Positions 53,808-64,000 of a stretch of DNA of 64,000 nucleotides are shown here, in pieces. The notes beneath the pieces are model-generated. The model was not told where the DNA came from. It was given only the letters and a program-made list of their open reading frames with translations, and made no database searches. The DNA lies in assembly GCA_963676415.1 (NCBI GenBank), contig OY781097.1:2108001-2172000 (forward strand), in the 5' to 3' direction. A program made the position numbers and the translations under genes. Source of the DNA: G963662905 sp963676415 (lineage in GTDB: Bacteria > Bacteroidota > Bacteroidia > Bacteroidales > WRLA01). Every line of letters begins with the position of its first letter. Position 1 is the first letter of the stretch.

Positions 53808-55034
53808 TTGAAATTTGAATATTTCATAGCGCTTCGTTTCATGAGAGCCCACGGTGGCAGGTTCAGTAATCCTATTATCCGCCTGGCTACAATCAGTGTT
53901 GCCCTCGGTTTGACGGTAATGATTCTGGCCGTGGCTATTTTGAACGGCTTTCAAAAGGAAATCAGGGAAAAAGTAATTGGTTTTGGATCGCATATCCAGA
54001 TTTATCATTTTGATTCGGGCAGCGGTCTGGAAGCCACTCCGGTAAGCACAAAGCAGCCTTTTTATCCCTCCCTCGACAGTGTCGATGGTATCCGACACAT
54101 TCAGGTTTATGCAACCAAAGCGGGAATTATTAAAACAGATGATGACATCCAGGGTGTAATCCTGAAAGGGGTGGGAACGGATTTTGACTGGGGATTTTTT
54201 GAAAACAAGATATCCGAAGGGCGTCCTTTGCGGTTGAGCGACAGCGCACGATCCAATGAAGTTTTGATTTCAAAGGAGCTTTCGCGCAAATTGGGAATTC
54301 AATTGGGCGATGACCTGCGGATGTATTTTCTAACGAATGAGTCGGCCAGTCCGCGGGGCAGGAAATTTGAAGTGGTCGGGATATACGAAACCGGTTTGCT
54401 TGAATTTGATGAGATGATGATTTTTGGCGATATAGGCCATATCCGTAAATTGAATAACTGGACAGAAGATCAGGCAGAAGGTTTTGAAGTGCTGATCGAT
54501 GATTTTGAACGTTTGGGCGAAATGGACGCTTTGATTTATGATCATATTGATTTTGAGTTGAATACGAGGACCATCCGGCAGATGTACCCCCAGATATTCG
54601 ATTGGTTGGCATTGCAGGACATGAATGTGATTATCATTTTGATTATTATGGTTTTAGTGGCAGGAATCAGCATGATTTCCACGCTTTTAATCATTATCCT
54701 TGAAAAAACCGCTCATATTGGTTTATTGAAAGCATTGGGTGCTGCCGATGTCAGTATCAGGAAAGTGTTTTTATTCCATGCCGTTTTTATTATTGGCAGG
54801 GGATTGTTTTGGGGAAATCTGATAGGATTGGGACTGGCAGCACTTCAATATAAATTTCGTTTATTTACATTGCCGCAAGATTCATATTATGTGGATCATG
54901 TACCGGTTTTTATCAGTTTAAGCGATATTGGCATTTTAAACCTTGGGGTTGTAATTTTATGCATTTTTATGCTCCTGTTGCCATCCATGGTAGTTAGCCG
55001 GATAACACCACTTAAGGCTATACGCTACGAGTGA
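53808..55034 (+). CDS. LolC/LolE-type ABC transporter permease (FtsX/MacB fold)
   Basis: 408 residues starting with TTG, which keeps the conserved N-terminus KFEYFIALRFMRAH; the first ATG (53841) would remove it. There is one membrane helix at about 25-48, a large periplasmic domain (about 50-270), and three helices towards the C-terminus (about 280-305, 325-350, 375-400). The build matches lipoprotein-releasing permeases, which extract lipoproteins from the inner membrane with LolD. No ATPase gene is adjacent, so its partner is elsewhere. It is a single-gene unit, with TACCTTTG about 55 bases upstream as a possible -7 box. Confidence 0.88.
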   Translation: MKFEYFIALRFMRAHGGRFSNPIIRLATISVALGLTVMILAVAILNGFQKEIREKVIGFGSHIQIYHFDSGSGLEATPVSTKQPFYPSLDSVDGIRHIQVYATKAGIIKTDDDIQGVILKGVGTDFDWGFFENKISEGRPLRLSDSARSNEVLISKELSRKLGIQLGDDLRMYFLTNESASPRGRKFEVVGIYETGLLEFDEMMIFGDIGHIRKLNNWTEDQAEGFEVLIDDFERLGEMDALIYDHIDFELNTRTIRQMYPQIFDWLALQDMNVIIILIIMVLVAGISMISTLLIIILEKTAHIGLLKALGAADVSIRKVFLFHAVFIIGRGLFWGNLIGLGLAALQYKFRLFTLPQDSYYVDHVPVFISLSDIGILNLGVVILCIFMLLLPSMVVSRITPLKAIRYE

Positions 55035-55163
55035 TCAAAAGCTTAACTGAATATTAATTCAAAGAGGATGGGAATATTATTTGAAAAAAGAATATTACTG
55101 TGAAACTAAAATTAATTCTTCTTTTAAACGGTTCTAAATCAAGCAAAAAATATGAGATTTTTC

Positions 55164-55195
55164 TTGGAAATATGGAATTTTTGCAATTAAATTTG
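55164..55195 (+). promoter_or_regulatory. Promoter of gdhA
   Basis: TTG (55164-55166) and TAAATTTG (55188-55195), 21 bases apart; the ATG is 80 bases downstream. Nothing else is seen in 55035-55275. Confidence 0.5.
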
Positions 55196-55275
55196 CCTTG
55201 TTAAAAATTTAACATTGTTCTAAAATTAACAGAACACCAAATATAATAGGGTTTAACCACTTAAAAAGTTTAAAA

Positions 55276-56610
<1,335 letters not shown>

Positions 56611-56630
56611 AATCACTATCAAAAAACCTG

Positions 56631-56668
56631 AAAAGGACATTAAGCTTTTGCTTTTTGTCCTTTTTTTT
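56631..56668 (+). terminator. Rho-independent terminator of gdhA
   Basis: AAAAGGACA and TGTCCTTTT pair around an inner AAGC/GCTT hairpin, followed by a run of T. Confidence 0.8.
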
Positions 56669-56808
56669 TATTTTTGTTTCATAAGTCGTTTGCTGACAAC
56701 ATCATTTTTTTTACGGTACAACTTACAGTACTTTTAATTGTCCAATAATTTTATACTTTTGCTGATAAGTAAGTGTTGTATCATAGATAACAGCACATTG
56801 CTGTTAAT

Positions 56809-56841
56809 TTTGTGGTATTTTTGAAACAATTAATATTTTTG
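56809..56841 (+). promoter_or_regulatory. Candidate promoter of the barrel-protein gene
   Basis: TTTG (56809-56812) and TATTTTTG (56834-56841), 21 bases apart; the TTG start codon is 58 bases downstream. A second TATTTTTG is at 56816. Confidence 0.45.
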
Positions 56842-56898
56842 ACTGTATAAAAGTTGTTCGTTAACTAGGATTTTAATTTTTTTTAAAAAAGTAGCGCC

Positions 56899-57744
56899 TT
56901 GATTTTGACACGAAGAAAACATAACTTTATACTAGCCTGTATTTTTGCGTTTGCAATAGTAATGATACTTCCGGGCCGTGTTGAGGCGTCTACAATGCTT
57001 CTGGGTGATGATGATAAAGATCTGCCTGCTGGCGAAACTTCCAAGAAAAAGAAAAGTTATACCTTGCGTTCCAATAAAGATGCTTGGTGGAAAATAGCAT
57101 TGCGCAATAATTGGTCTATTACTGCCAGTGGAGGGTTTGCGTCCTATTTTGGTGATGTGAGTATCTATGATTTTGATGCAATCAACAAAGTTAAGCTCGA
57201 AAGCCGTTTTTCCAACGGGATTAGTTTGAACAATAAATTCCTGCCTTGGCTAGGGGTTCAGGCTCGAATTGTAAATGCAAATTTTAAAGCTGAAAAGCCA
57301 GGGATTAACCGGCGTCTTGAAGGCAAGACTTTTATGTATGCCCTCAACCTGACTTTCGATATCGTGGCGCTTTTGAGCTATCCAAACCCAGTGCCTGAAT
57401 ACGTGGATATTTATGTCTATGGCATTATCGGTTTGGGGAATTCAATCATTTCTTCAAAGCTTTATAACCTCGAATCCGATGATTTGATTTACATGTCAAA
57501 TGATAAAATTAAAGAATCTACATTCGTTTTTGGATTAGGGCTCAATAAAACCCTTTACGGCAATTTTGATGTAACTTTTGAATCGTTTTGGAATAAAATT
57601 GGTACCGATGAACTCGACCGTAGGGTGGGCTATAAAGAAAACGATTACTATCTTTATACGGCTTTCGGTTTAAAATATAATATCAACCCGCTTAAGAAAA
57701 ATAAGAAGAGAAGAGCCACTTATGATGCTCCCAGCCGCCGTTAA
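56899..57744 (+). CDS. Outer-membrane beta-barrel protein
   Basis: 281 residues starting with TTG; the next ATG would cut the signal peptide (about 1-30, ending VEAS). After a short acidic/basic linker come beta-strands typical of an eight-stranded barrel (WSITASGGFASYFGDVS, PWLGVQARIVNANF, YLYTAFGLKYNIN) and a basic tail (KKNKKRRATYDAPSRR), which is unusual at the end of a barrel. No family name recognised. It is a single gene; the dispersed repeat begins one base after its TAA. Confidence 0.8.
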   Translation: MILTRRKHNFILACIFAFAIVMILPGRVEASTMLLGDDDKDLPAGETSKKKKSYTLRSNKDAWWKIALRNNWSITASGGFASYFGDVSIYDFDAINKVKLESRFSNGISLNNKFLPWLGVQARIVNANFKAEKPGINRRLEGKTFMYALNLTFDIVALLSYPNPVPEYVDIYVYGIIGLGNSIISSKLYNLESDDLIYMSNDKIKESTFVFGLGLNKTLYGNFDVTFESFWNKIGTDELDRRVGYKENDYYLYTAFGLKYNINPLKKNKKRRATYDAPSRR

Positions 57745-57745
57745 G

Positions 57746-57850
57746 TAGTTTCCGTCTATAAAGTCTGCTAACTTTCCCGAAACTAAGGGACTTGCCCGAA
57801 AAATGCTTGTTTCGGCAATGATCAGCACAGGCATTTACCCCAGTAAACTC
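57746..57850 (+). repeat. Dispersed repeat, copy 4, with associated hairpin
   Basis: TAGTTTCCGTCTATAAAGTC at 57746-57765 (three differences from copy 1). Downstream at 57830-57850 is a hairpin-forming 21-mer that matches the inverted complement of 39820-39840 at 18 of 21 positions. No gene is seen in 57745-57992. Confidence 0.55.
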
Positions 57851-57992
57851 TGCTTTTTAGGGCTGCGCAAGCCTCGTTATCGAACTTTCTAGTTTAGAAA
57901 CTCGACTTTAAGGACAGGGGCTAAGTACGCTCAGTTCTTACCGGGAAGTACTTCCAGTTAGACTTGGCATGTAGGCTTTTTAATGAGAAATC

Positions 57993-58781
57993 CTACGAGG
58001 AAACCGAATTCAGGAAATCGCGGCAAATCCCTAAAAATTCTCCAGCCTGTTCGGCATGCAGCCAATGACCGGCATTTTCAATGGTTTTTATTTGTGCGTG
58101 TACAAAATTGCGCCTGATTAATGGGAAATCTTCCTCCGGTACATATTCCGATTGTGCTCCGCGAATGAAAAGCGCCGGATTGCTGTATTGGGTATCTTGT
58201 TTTTCTATTGCCTCGAAAATTTTTGGCAGGTTTGCCCCAATGCTATCCAGATTAATGCGCCAACCTAGTTTTTTTTGTTCATCACGATAAATGTTTTTTA
58301 ATAAAAACTGCCTGATCCGTACCGAGCTTATGGTTTTGCTTAAAATATCTTCAATTTCACGGCGGTATCGGATTTTACTGAAATCAACCGAACGCATTGC
58401 CCTGATAAATGTTTGGTGGTGCCTGTTGGCCTTGTAGGCACGCGGGCTCATGTCGGCAACAATCAATGCTTTGCTGAGCAGAGGATAGTTGAGCGCGAAA
58501 TTCATCGCTACCTTTCCGCCCATCGAGTGGCCTAATATAATGGGATCGTCTAAGTTGTGCTCATTAATAAATTCGTATAAATCCTCTGTAAGCAGTGGAT
58601 AATCAAAAAGCGGGCAGTGTTGCGATTGGCCGTGATTCCGCTGGTCGGGGATAAGCACATGATAATTTTCAGACATTTTACGCCCGAAACTTACCCAGTT
58701 GTCCGAAATCCCAAACAATCCGTGCAATATAACTAAAGGAGTTTTTTGCTTGTCCCCAAATTCACGATAAAAAAGTCGCAT
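57993..58781 (-). CDS. Alpha/beta-hydrolase (YbfF-like esterase)
   Basis: 262 residues when started at 58781 (MRLFYREFG), where the family normally begins; the frame extends 16 residues further with no similarity. Oxyanion motif LHGLFGISDNW, DQRNHGQS, nucleophile Ser in ILGHSMGGKVAM, and final His in NAGHWLHAE. It is a cytosolic esterase of the acyl-CoA or YbfF type; substrate unknown. It is a single-gene unit whose upstream region contains a MITE. Confidence 0.88.
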   Translation of the reverse strand: MRLFYREFGDKQKTPLVILHGLFGISDNWVSFGRKMSENYHVLIPDQRNHGQSQHCPLFDYPLLTEDLYEFINEHNLDDPIILGHSMGGKVAMNFALNYPLLSKALIVADMSPRAYKANRHHQTFIRAMRSVDFSKIRYRREIEDILSKTISSVRIRQFLLKNIYRDEQKKLGWRINLDSIGANLPKIFEAIEKQDTQYSNPALFIRGAQSEYVPEEDFPLIRRNFVHAQIKTIENAGHWLHAEQAGEFLGICRDFLNSVSS

Positions 58782-58845
58782 AATATTGTTTTGAAAGCTT
58801 AACGATAAAAAGTAGCTTTTGTTGAGCAAATCCTTTTGAGTTTTA

Positions 58846-59025
58846 GGTTCTACTCGGTTTTTTGTGGGTAATAAAAATTGAGGTAGAATTGGAGGTTATG
58901 CTTTCTAAAGTTTTAAACTTTGGAAAGTTTGTCCGGGATTAGTTCTCAAAATTTTGATGGGTATTTAAAACTGTATTCCAACCTTTGAATACTTTATAGG
59001 TTTCCACGGAATTCCGAGTAGAACC
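58846..59025. mobile_element. MITE with 12-bp perfect inverted ends and 8-bp target duplication
   Basis: GGTTCTACTCGG (58846-58857) is inverted at 59014-59025. Directly outside, GAGTTTTA occurs on both sides (58838-58845 and 59026-59033). The element is 180 bp without ORF, with a long internal palindrome near 58900-58926 (CTTTCTAAAGTTT / AAACTTTGGAAAG). It must be moved by a transposase encoded elsewhere. It makes up most of the 379-base gap 58782-59160. Confidence 0.82.
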
Positions 59026-59160
59026 GAGTTTTATTTCTACAATACTTTTCATCCACGGTATTTTCTGTATTTTTGCCCACAATTATTGATTATGGGTTTC
59101 CTTTAATTATGAAAGGAATATGCAAAATCAATTATCATTAGTAATCAGCAGCATTTTAAT

Positions 59161-60225
59161 ATGAAGAAGAACACCTTATTTATTCTGATCCTTGTTGTAC
59201 TGGCACTGATCGCATCATATTTCCTTTTTAATAATCAGTTTAATACGATCAGTAGCGAAGACAGTGATTTTGCTGTACAGGATACCAGCAATATCACACG
59301 GATTTTTATGGCCGACAAAAAAAACAAGACGCTTGATTTAAGCCGCCTCAATCAATCCGAATGGCTGATAAACGGCCGTTATCCGGCCAATCCCCCTGCA
59401 ATGCAAATGCTCCTGAAGACATTATATAATATTGATGTTGTGCATCCTGTATCAAAATCTTCTTATGATGTTGTTATCGCCCGTCTGGCTTCCTCTGCAA
59501 TCAAGGTTGAAATTTATCAACAAGTTTATCGGATTAACCTTTTTGATCGGATAAAGCTGTTTCCTCACGAAAAACTAACAAAAGTATATTATGTGGGCGA
59601 TGCCACTCAGAATAACCTGGGGACTTATATGATCAAAGAGGGCAGTGATATGCCTTTTGTGGTGAACCTGCCTGGTTTCAGGGGCTTTGTGTCCTCACGT
59701 TATACACTTAACGAACAGGATTGGCGCGATCACACAATTTTTGCCCACAGAATACCGGAAATTGCTGAGGTACAAATAGATTTTCATGATGATCCGGCAG
59801 AATCCTATATCGTAAAAAATATTGGGAACAGTTTAAGCCTCATCCCGCAAAAAACAGGCCTGCCGCTGCCACTCTATGATACGCTCAAGCTTTATAATAT
59901 GATGAATGAGTTTGCCAGTATAAAATACGAAAGCCTGCTCAATGATCTGGTTGATTCGGTGAAAAAGGATTCAATAATCAATTCCAAGCCCTTTCATACA
60001 ATACGTTTGATCGACAATGCGGGCGATACCGTAGAGATGACCACATTTCATAAAGTTTCGGCATATGAAACCTGGGATGTTGAACAAGACTACTACATTT
60101 GGGATCGTGACCGGATGTACGCTTTGATTAATGATGGCCAGGATTTTGTGCTGGTTCAGTTTTTTGTTTTTGATAAAATCCTGAGACCGCTCAGTTTCTT
60201 TATGGTCGATGATGAGTTGATGTAA
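59161..60225 (+). CDS. DUF4340-like membrane-anchored protein
   Basis: 354 residues with one N-terminal membrane segment (about 5-24) and a beta-rich exported part with the pattern of DUF4340 (ITRIFMADKKNKTLDLSRL, then EWLING near the start). The family is often found with ABC-type gliding or auxiliary transport genes, but none is adjacent here. Function unknown. A TATTTTTG box at 59068-59075 may be its promoter. It lies 53 bases before the epimerase gene. Confidence 0.75.
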   Translation: MKKNTLFILILVVLALIASYFLFNNQFNTISSEDSDFAVQDTSNITRIFMADKKNKTLDLSRLNQSEWLINGRYPANPPAMQMLLKTLYNIDVVHPVSKSSYDVVIARLASSAIKVEIYQQVYRINLFDRIKLFPHEKLTKVYYVGDATQNNLGTYMIKEGSDMPFVVNLPGFRGFVSSRYTLNEQDWRDHTIFAHRIPEIAEVQIDFHDDPAESYIVKNIGNSLSLIPQKTGLPLPLYDTLKLYNMMNEFASIKYESLLNDLVDSVKKDSIINSKPFHTIRLIDNAGDTVEMTTFHKVSAYETWDVEQDYYIWDRDRMYALINDGQDFVLVQFFVFDKILRPLSFFMVDDELM

Positions 60226-60278
60226 GCAAGGACTCAGAATATTCAATGGATTAAATGATGTTCCATTAGATTACTTAT

Positions 60279-61352
60279 ATGTCTTATAAAATTGTTTCTG
60301 TTGTTGGTGCGCGTCCGCAGTTTGTTAAAGCTGCTGCAATGAACCTTGCCTTTGCTGAGCAGCATCAGATCAGGAATTATTTGATTCATACCGGACAGCA
60401 TTTTGACGATTCAATGTCTGAGGTGTTTTTCAGGGAAATGGGCCTTCCCCAGCCGGATGTCAACCTGGGAATTCATAGCTTGTCGCATGCAGCCATGTGC
60501 GGGCGGATGATGGAAGCAATAGAACATCATCTGAAAAAACAGGCCCCCGATGCTGTAATGGTTTATGGCGATACCAATTCCACTCTCGCTGCGGCATTGG
60601 CTGCCGCAAAAATGCATATTCCCGTGGCGCATATCGAAGCCGGCCTGCGCAGTTTTGATATGAACATGCCGGAAGAAATTAACCGTGTGCTTACCGACCG
60701 AATCAGTACCTGGCTTTTTTGCCCTACCGATAATGCAGTGAATCAACTTAAAAAAGAAAGTATTGCTTCCGTCCAAATTTTCAATAGCGGCGATATCATG
60801 TATGATGCCGCATTGCATTTTTCGGATAAAGCACAAAAACCTGATAAATGCCTGCCTGATAACTTTTCATTGGTTACATTGCACCGCGCAGGAAATACGG
60901 ACGATTTTTCCGTGCTGAACCAATTGCTCGCTGCACTCGAAGATATTGCAAGTGATCAAAAACTGGTCTGGCCCATGCACCCCAGAACAAAAGGACAATT
61001 GAAAAAAGCAGGGATTTCCCTGTCAGAAAATATTTTTGCCATAGAGCCGGTCAGCTATCTTGAAATGCTTTATTTGCTTCAAAATGCTGAAATTGTTTTG
61101 ACCGATAGCGGCGGGTTGCAAAAAGAAGCCTATTTTTTTGCAAAGCCCTGCATCACGCTGCGCAATGAAACGGAATGGACTGAAACACTACAACAAGGAA
61201 TGAACGTAGTTTGTGGCCATAGTCATCAGAAAATAAAAATGGCTTTTTACGGCTTAAAAAACAAAAAACCTGAATTCATCACGGGTATATACGGAGATGG
61301 AAATTCAGCCAATCAAATTCTTAATAAAATGTTATCGGCCTTCGCTCTTTAG
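60279..61352 (+). CDS. wecB: UDP-N-acetylglucosamine 2-epimerase (non-hydrolysing)
   Basis: 357 residues of GT-B-like fold: VVGARPQFVKAAAM at the start, YGDTNSTLAAALAA, HIEAGLRSFDMNMPEEINR and, near the end, LTDSGGLQKEAYFFAKP. It interconverts UDP-GlcNAc and UDP-ManNAc for cell-surface polysaccharide synthesis. The following gene encodes an O-antigen-ligase-type membrane protein (76-base gap), so the pair probably serves surface glycan synthesis. Confidence 0.94.
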   Translation: MSYKIVSVVGARPQFVKAAAMNLAFAEQHQIRNYLIHTGQHFDDSMSEVFFREMGLPQPDVNLGIHSLSHAAMCGRMMEAIEHHLKKQAPDAVMVYGDTNSTLAAALAAAKMHIPVAHIEAGLRSFDMNMPEEINRVLTDRISTWLFCPTDNAVNQLKKESIASVQIFNSGDIMYDAALHFSDKAQKPDKCLPDNFSLVTLHRAGNTDDFSVLNQLLAALEDIASDQKLVWPMHPRTKGQLKKAGISLSENIFAIEPVSYLEMLYLLQNAEIVLTDSGGLQKEAYFFAKPCITLRNETEWTETLQQGMNVVCGHSHQKIKMAFYGLKNKKPEFITGIYGDGNSANQILNKMLSAFAL

Positions 61353-61428
61353 GAATTTCATGTGTATTTCAGGCCGGCTTAATGTTTTGATGTTATTTTT
61401 GCATAATAATTTTATACGCCTTTAAAAA

Positions 61429-62691
61429 ATGCTTTTATCATTCTCATACATATCCCGGATTTATCATATCCTTTTTGTGTTACTGGCATTTTTTATTCCA
61501 CTGTTCAGGCTCGGTGCGTCATATGTAATTGTTGCGCTTTTTGTCCTTTGGCTCATTGAAGCCGATTTTCGTCGTAAAATGCTGCGCATTAAAAAAGAAA
61601 AATGGCGTATGGCCCTGCTTGCATTAAGCTTGTTTTATCTCCTTTTCCTTGTGGGAATGATTTATACAAAGGATTTTACGGGCGGCCTGTCCAATCTCAG
61701 GGTAAAACTGCCATTGTTGGTTTTCCCTTTGCTTTTGTCTTCACTCGATAAAGAATATCTGAGCAAAGGCCGGATGCACCATATTTTTATTGCATTTATC
61801 AGTGCAACGGTTCTAATTTCTTTAATAAATCTGGGAAGGTCGTTTTCGTCTTATCTGCAAACCGGTGATTCGGCTTCATTTTACTATTCAGGGATTACTT
61901 ATGGCCTGCATAGCAGTTATTTTGCTCTTTTTGAGTGTTTTTCCATCGCTCTGGTGATTTATTTTTTCTTTCGCCTGCCGCTAAAAACCAGCTGGCTCGT
62001 GAAACTGGGGCTGGCTGCTGTTGTGCTTTTTTTGATGGTGTTTACGATCCTTCTCAGCAGTAAAACAGGTATTATTGCACTTGTTGGTGTTTTTGTCCTG
62101 ACTTCTTTTTGGATATGGTGGGTGTTGAAGAAACCGGCCTTTAGCCTGAGTTTTGCTTTTATTTCCTTATCCGTTATAGCCATACTGTTTTATACATTTG
62201 ACCAATCCAATGCCCGCATGAAGGTTTTGGTTACAGAAATCAAAAGCAAGCCGTCGGAAAATATTTCGGAAGGAAAAGGAAATGCCCGCATGTTAATCTG
62301 GACCAGTGCTTTGCAAAAGTTTTCCGAATCGCCGTTTATTGGCTTTGGAACCGGTGATGTTTATCATGCTCTGGAGGAACAGTATCAGGATAATAATTAC
62401 CATAACCTTTCCCGGCACAAATTGAATGCCCATAATTCATATCTTGAAACAAGCCTTGCCATAGGAGCTCTGGGGCTTTTAATGTTGCTTGCTGTCCTTT
62501 TGCTTCCTTTATTTTTTGCATTCCGGTCGCGCTATCTGCTTTTATTGACTTTCCTGCTGCTTATCAGTATGAATTTTATGACCGAATCAATGCTGAAACG
62601 TCAGGACGGTGTCGTATTTTTTGCCTTCTTTTTATGCCTGCTTGTTTTTGGCTGGAAGGAATTATTGTATGCCGGAGAGGAGGCTGAATAA
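61429..62691 (+). CDS. O-antigen ligase / polymerase family membrane protein
   Basis: 420 residues with about 10-12 membrane helices and one large periplasmic loop (about 265-345) containing GNARMLIWTSAL and FIGFGTGDVYHAL plus HNSYLETSLAIG, the Wzy_C-type signature. It joins or polymerises glycans on the periplasmic side of the inner membrane. Whether it is a ligase (WaaL) or a polymerase (Wzy) cannot be decided. Next to wecB. Confidence 0.87.
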   Translation: MLLSFSYISRIYHILFVLLAFFIPLFRLGASYVIVALFVLWLIEADFRRKMLRIKKEKWRMALLALSLFYLLFLVGMIYTKDFTGGLSNLRVKLPLLVFPLLLSSLDKEYLSKGRMHHIFIAFISATVLISLINLGRSFSSYLQTGDSASFYYSGITYGLHSSYFALFECFSIALVIYFFFRLPLKTSWLVKLGLAAVVLFLMVFTILLSSKTGIIALVGVFVLTSFWIWWVLKKPAFSLSFAFISLSVIAILFYTFDQSNARMKVLVTEIKSKPSENISEGKGNARMLIWTSALQKFSESPFIGFGTGDVYHALEEQYQDNNYHNLSRHKLNAHNSYLETSLAIGALGLLMLLAVLLLPLFFAFRSRYLLLLTFLLLISMNFMTESMLKRQDGVVFFAFFLCLLVFGWKELLYAGEEAE

Positions 62692-62749
62692 GCTTTTTTC
62701 GGAAGATGTGGTGGTTTTCCTGTTTTACATGATGCAATAGAATTGAAAT

Positions 62750-63949
62750 ATGAAAAATATCAAGTTAAAGATCAAAGGACTTGCCGCAGAATATAAGCCG
62801 GAGCTGATTGCTATCAGGCGTCACCTTCACCAACATCCTGAATTGAGCAAGCAGGAAAAAGAAACGGCTGCATTCATCTCGTCAGAGCTTGCAAAACTGG
62901 ATGTCCCGCACAAAACCAATGTGGGTGGATATGGAATTGTAGGAGAAATTAAAGGACGAAATCCTGAGAAAAAACTAATCGCCCTGCGTGCCGACATGGA
63001 TGCGCTGCCGATCTTTGAAGCCAACGAACTTCCGTATAAATCCTTGAATGAAGGCGTGATGCACGCATGTGGTCATGATGTGCATATGGCCAGTTTGCTG
63101 GGTGCTGCCCGCATCCTCAAGAAGCTTGAAAAAGAGTGGGAGGGAAGTGTCCGCCTGATTTTCCAGCCCAGTGAGGAAGAGTATCCCGGAGGAGCCAGTC
63201 TGATGATTAAAGACGGCGTTTTGGAAAACCCCAAACCGGCTGCGATTTTCGGTCAGCATGTTTATCCGGAAATGCCCGCAGGAAAAGTGGGCATGAAGGC
63301 AGGGAAATATATGGCTTCGACCGATGAGTTTTATATCACCGTAAAGGGAAAAGGAGGCCACGGCGCACTGCCCGATCAGGTGATTGATCCAATCGTAATT
63401 GCGGCACAAATTGTGATTGGTTTGCAGCAAATTGTGAGCCGGAAAGCATTCCCGGGCATGCCTACCGTATTGACTATTGGCAAACTGGAAGCCAAAGGAC
63501 GTACCAATATTATTCCTTCCGAAGCCAAAATGGTTGGGATTATCCGTACTTTTAATGAAGACTGGCGCGCGGAAATAAAAAAGCAGATCACACAAATTGC
63601 AAAAGGAATTGCACAAGCCATGGGCGCTGAAGCCGATGTGTTTATCGATCAGGGTTATCCTTTTGTGGTTAATGATGACGCTTTAACGGATCGGGCTTTC
63701 AAAGCCGCGGCCGACTTTCTTGGAGAGGAGCAGGTTGAGGAGCTTGAATTCCGCATGACAGCAGAAGATTTTGCGTATTACTCCCAGCAGGTGCCTGGAT
63801 GTTTTTATCGCCTGGGGACGCGAAACGATCAGCTGGGAATGAATTCTCCTTTGCATTCAGATACTTTTAACGCTGATGAGGACAGCCTTGAAACCGGCCC
63901 TGCTGTGATGGCCTGGCTGGCAATTAATGAACTGATGGAAAAAAAATAA
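62750..63949 (+). CDS. M20 family amidohydrolase/peptidase
   Basis: 399 residues: IRRHLHQHPELSKQEKETAAFI at the start, metal-site motifs ALRADMDALPI, HACGHDVHMA and QPSEEEYPGGA, a dimerisation domain with GKGGHGALPDQVIDP, and the C-terminal MTAEDFAYY. This set is typical of N-acyl-amino-acid amidohydrolases such as hippurate hydrolase or diaminopimelate deacetylase. Cytosolic, no signal peptide. The next gene starts one base after its stop. Confidence 0.93.
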   Translation: MKNIKLKIKGLAAEYKPELIAIRRHLHQHPELSKQEKETAAFISSELAKLDVPHKTNVGGYGIVGEIKGRNPEKKLIALRADMDALPIFEANELPYKSLNEGVMHACGHDVHMASLLGAARILKKLEKEWEGSVRLIFQPSEEEYPGGASLMIKDGVLENPKPAAIFGQHVYPEMPAGKVGMKAGKYMASTDEFYITVKGKGGHGALPDQVIDPIVIAAQIVIGLQQIVSRKAFPGMPTVLTIGKLEAKGRTNIIPSEAKMVGIIRTFNEDWRAEIKKQITQIAKGIAQAMGAEADVFIDQGYPFVVNDDALTDRAFKAAADFLGEEQVEELEFRMTAEDFAYYSQQVPGCFYRLGTRNDQLGMNSPLHSDTFNADEDSLETGPAVMAWLAINELMEKK

Positions 63950-63950
63950 T

Positions 63951-64000
63951 ATGAACATAAAACTCGAAAACCTCAGCCCCAACCTCATGGTTGAGGATAT
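63951..64000 (+). CDS. VOC-family (glyoxalase-like) protein, 5' end only
   Basis: ATG at 63951, one base after the M20 stop. Only MNIKLENLSPNLMVEDI is visible. The phrase NLMVEDI near the N-terminus is typical of glyoxalase/bleomycin-resistance (VOC) proteins, but 17 residues are too few to be sure. Confidence 0.5.
   Translation, partial: MNIKLENLSPNLMVED

Overview
The window is a contiguous piece of a Bacteroidota chromosome, most likely from a free-living member of class Bacteroidia; I cannot name the genus. The evidence is: several secreted proteins with type IX secretion (T9SS) C-terminal sorting domains, a TonB-dependent receptor with a carboxypeptidase-like N-terminal domain, promoters of the TTG(-19 to 21 nt-)TAnnTTTG type used by this phylum, few Shine-Dalgarno sequences, and many lipoproteins. 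Most genes are single-copy chromosomal genes; there is no prophage, CRISPR array or plasmid backbone.

Layout. 1-2474: two hybrid histidine kinases, the first cut by the window edge. 2557-6369: a gingipain-type C25 peptidase exported by T9SS. 6443-17868 (minus strand): a very tight seven-gene operon whose products all look exported or surface-bound (lipoprotein with a beta-propeller, an orphan sorting-domain-like protein, two fibre-like repeat proteins, a large propeller protein, a T9SS protein, a small Gly-rich membrane protein). It starts at a divergent control region holding four helically phased GGTATGCA repeats, opposite two tandem membrane-spanning TPR/HTH regulators (18137-21977), the second of which carries an apparent frameshift. 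21991-24577: MORN lipoprotein, dihydroorotase, polyprenol-phosphate mannosyltransferase. 24707-33309: a probable extracellular nucleic-acid degradation and uptake locus (secreted endonuclease I, TonB receptor, lamin-tail protein, two EEP-family lipoproteins, one probably catalytically dead). 33309-34602: coiled-coil lipoprotein and an Hsp15-like S4 protein.

34603-40111 is the repeat-rich part: a MITE-like element, a cluster of REP-like hairpins beside an IS200-type (RAYT-like) transposase, copies of a 20-bp repeat that abuts stop codons, and the common CTCTGCG-type intergenic repeat. It is interleaved with a TlpA-like thioredoxin and an acyl-CoA ligase.

40112-56610 is mostly housekeeping: LpxL-like acyltransferase, Der, Era, initiator tRNA as its own transcription unit, type II NADH dehydrogenase, a hydrolase, a DUF5020 porin-like protein, dihydrolipoyl dehydrogenase, an Lrp-type regulator with a candidate operator, a candidate small RNA, 2-oxoglutarate dehydrogenase E2 and E1, a LolC/E-type permease, and glutamate dehydrogenase. 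lpd, sucB and sucA together supply the 2-oxoglutarate dehydrogenase complex, and gdhA uses its substrate. 56899-64000 holds an outer-membrane barrel protein, a hydrolase, a textbook MITE with an 8-bp target duplication, a DUF4340 protein, a UDP-GlcNAc 2-epimerase with an O-antigen-ligase-type protein, an M20 peptidase, and the start of a VOC-family gene.

The best candidate for an undescribed system is the 6.4-18 kb surface-fibre operon together with its divergent membrane-bound regulators and phased operator. All product names rest on reading motifs by eye; no database search was run.
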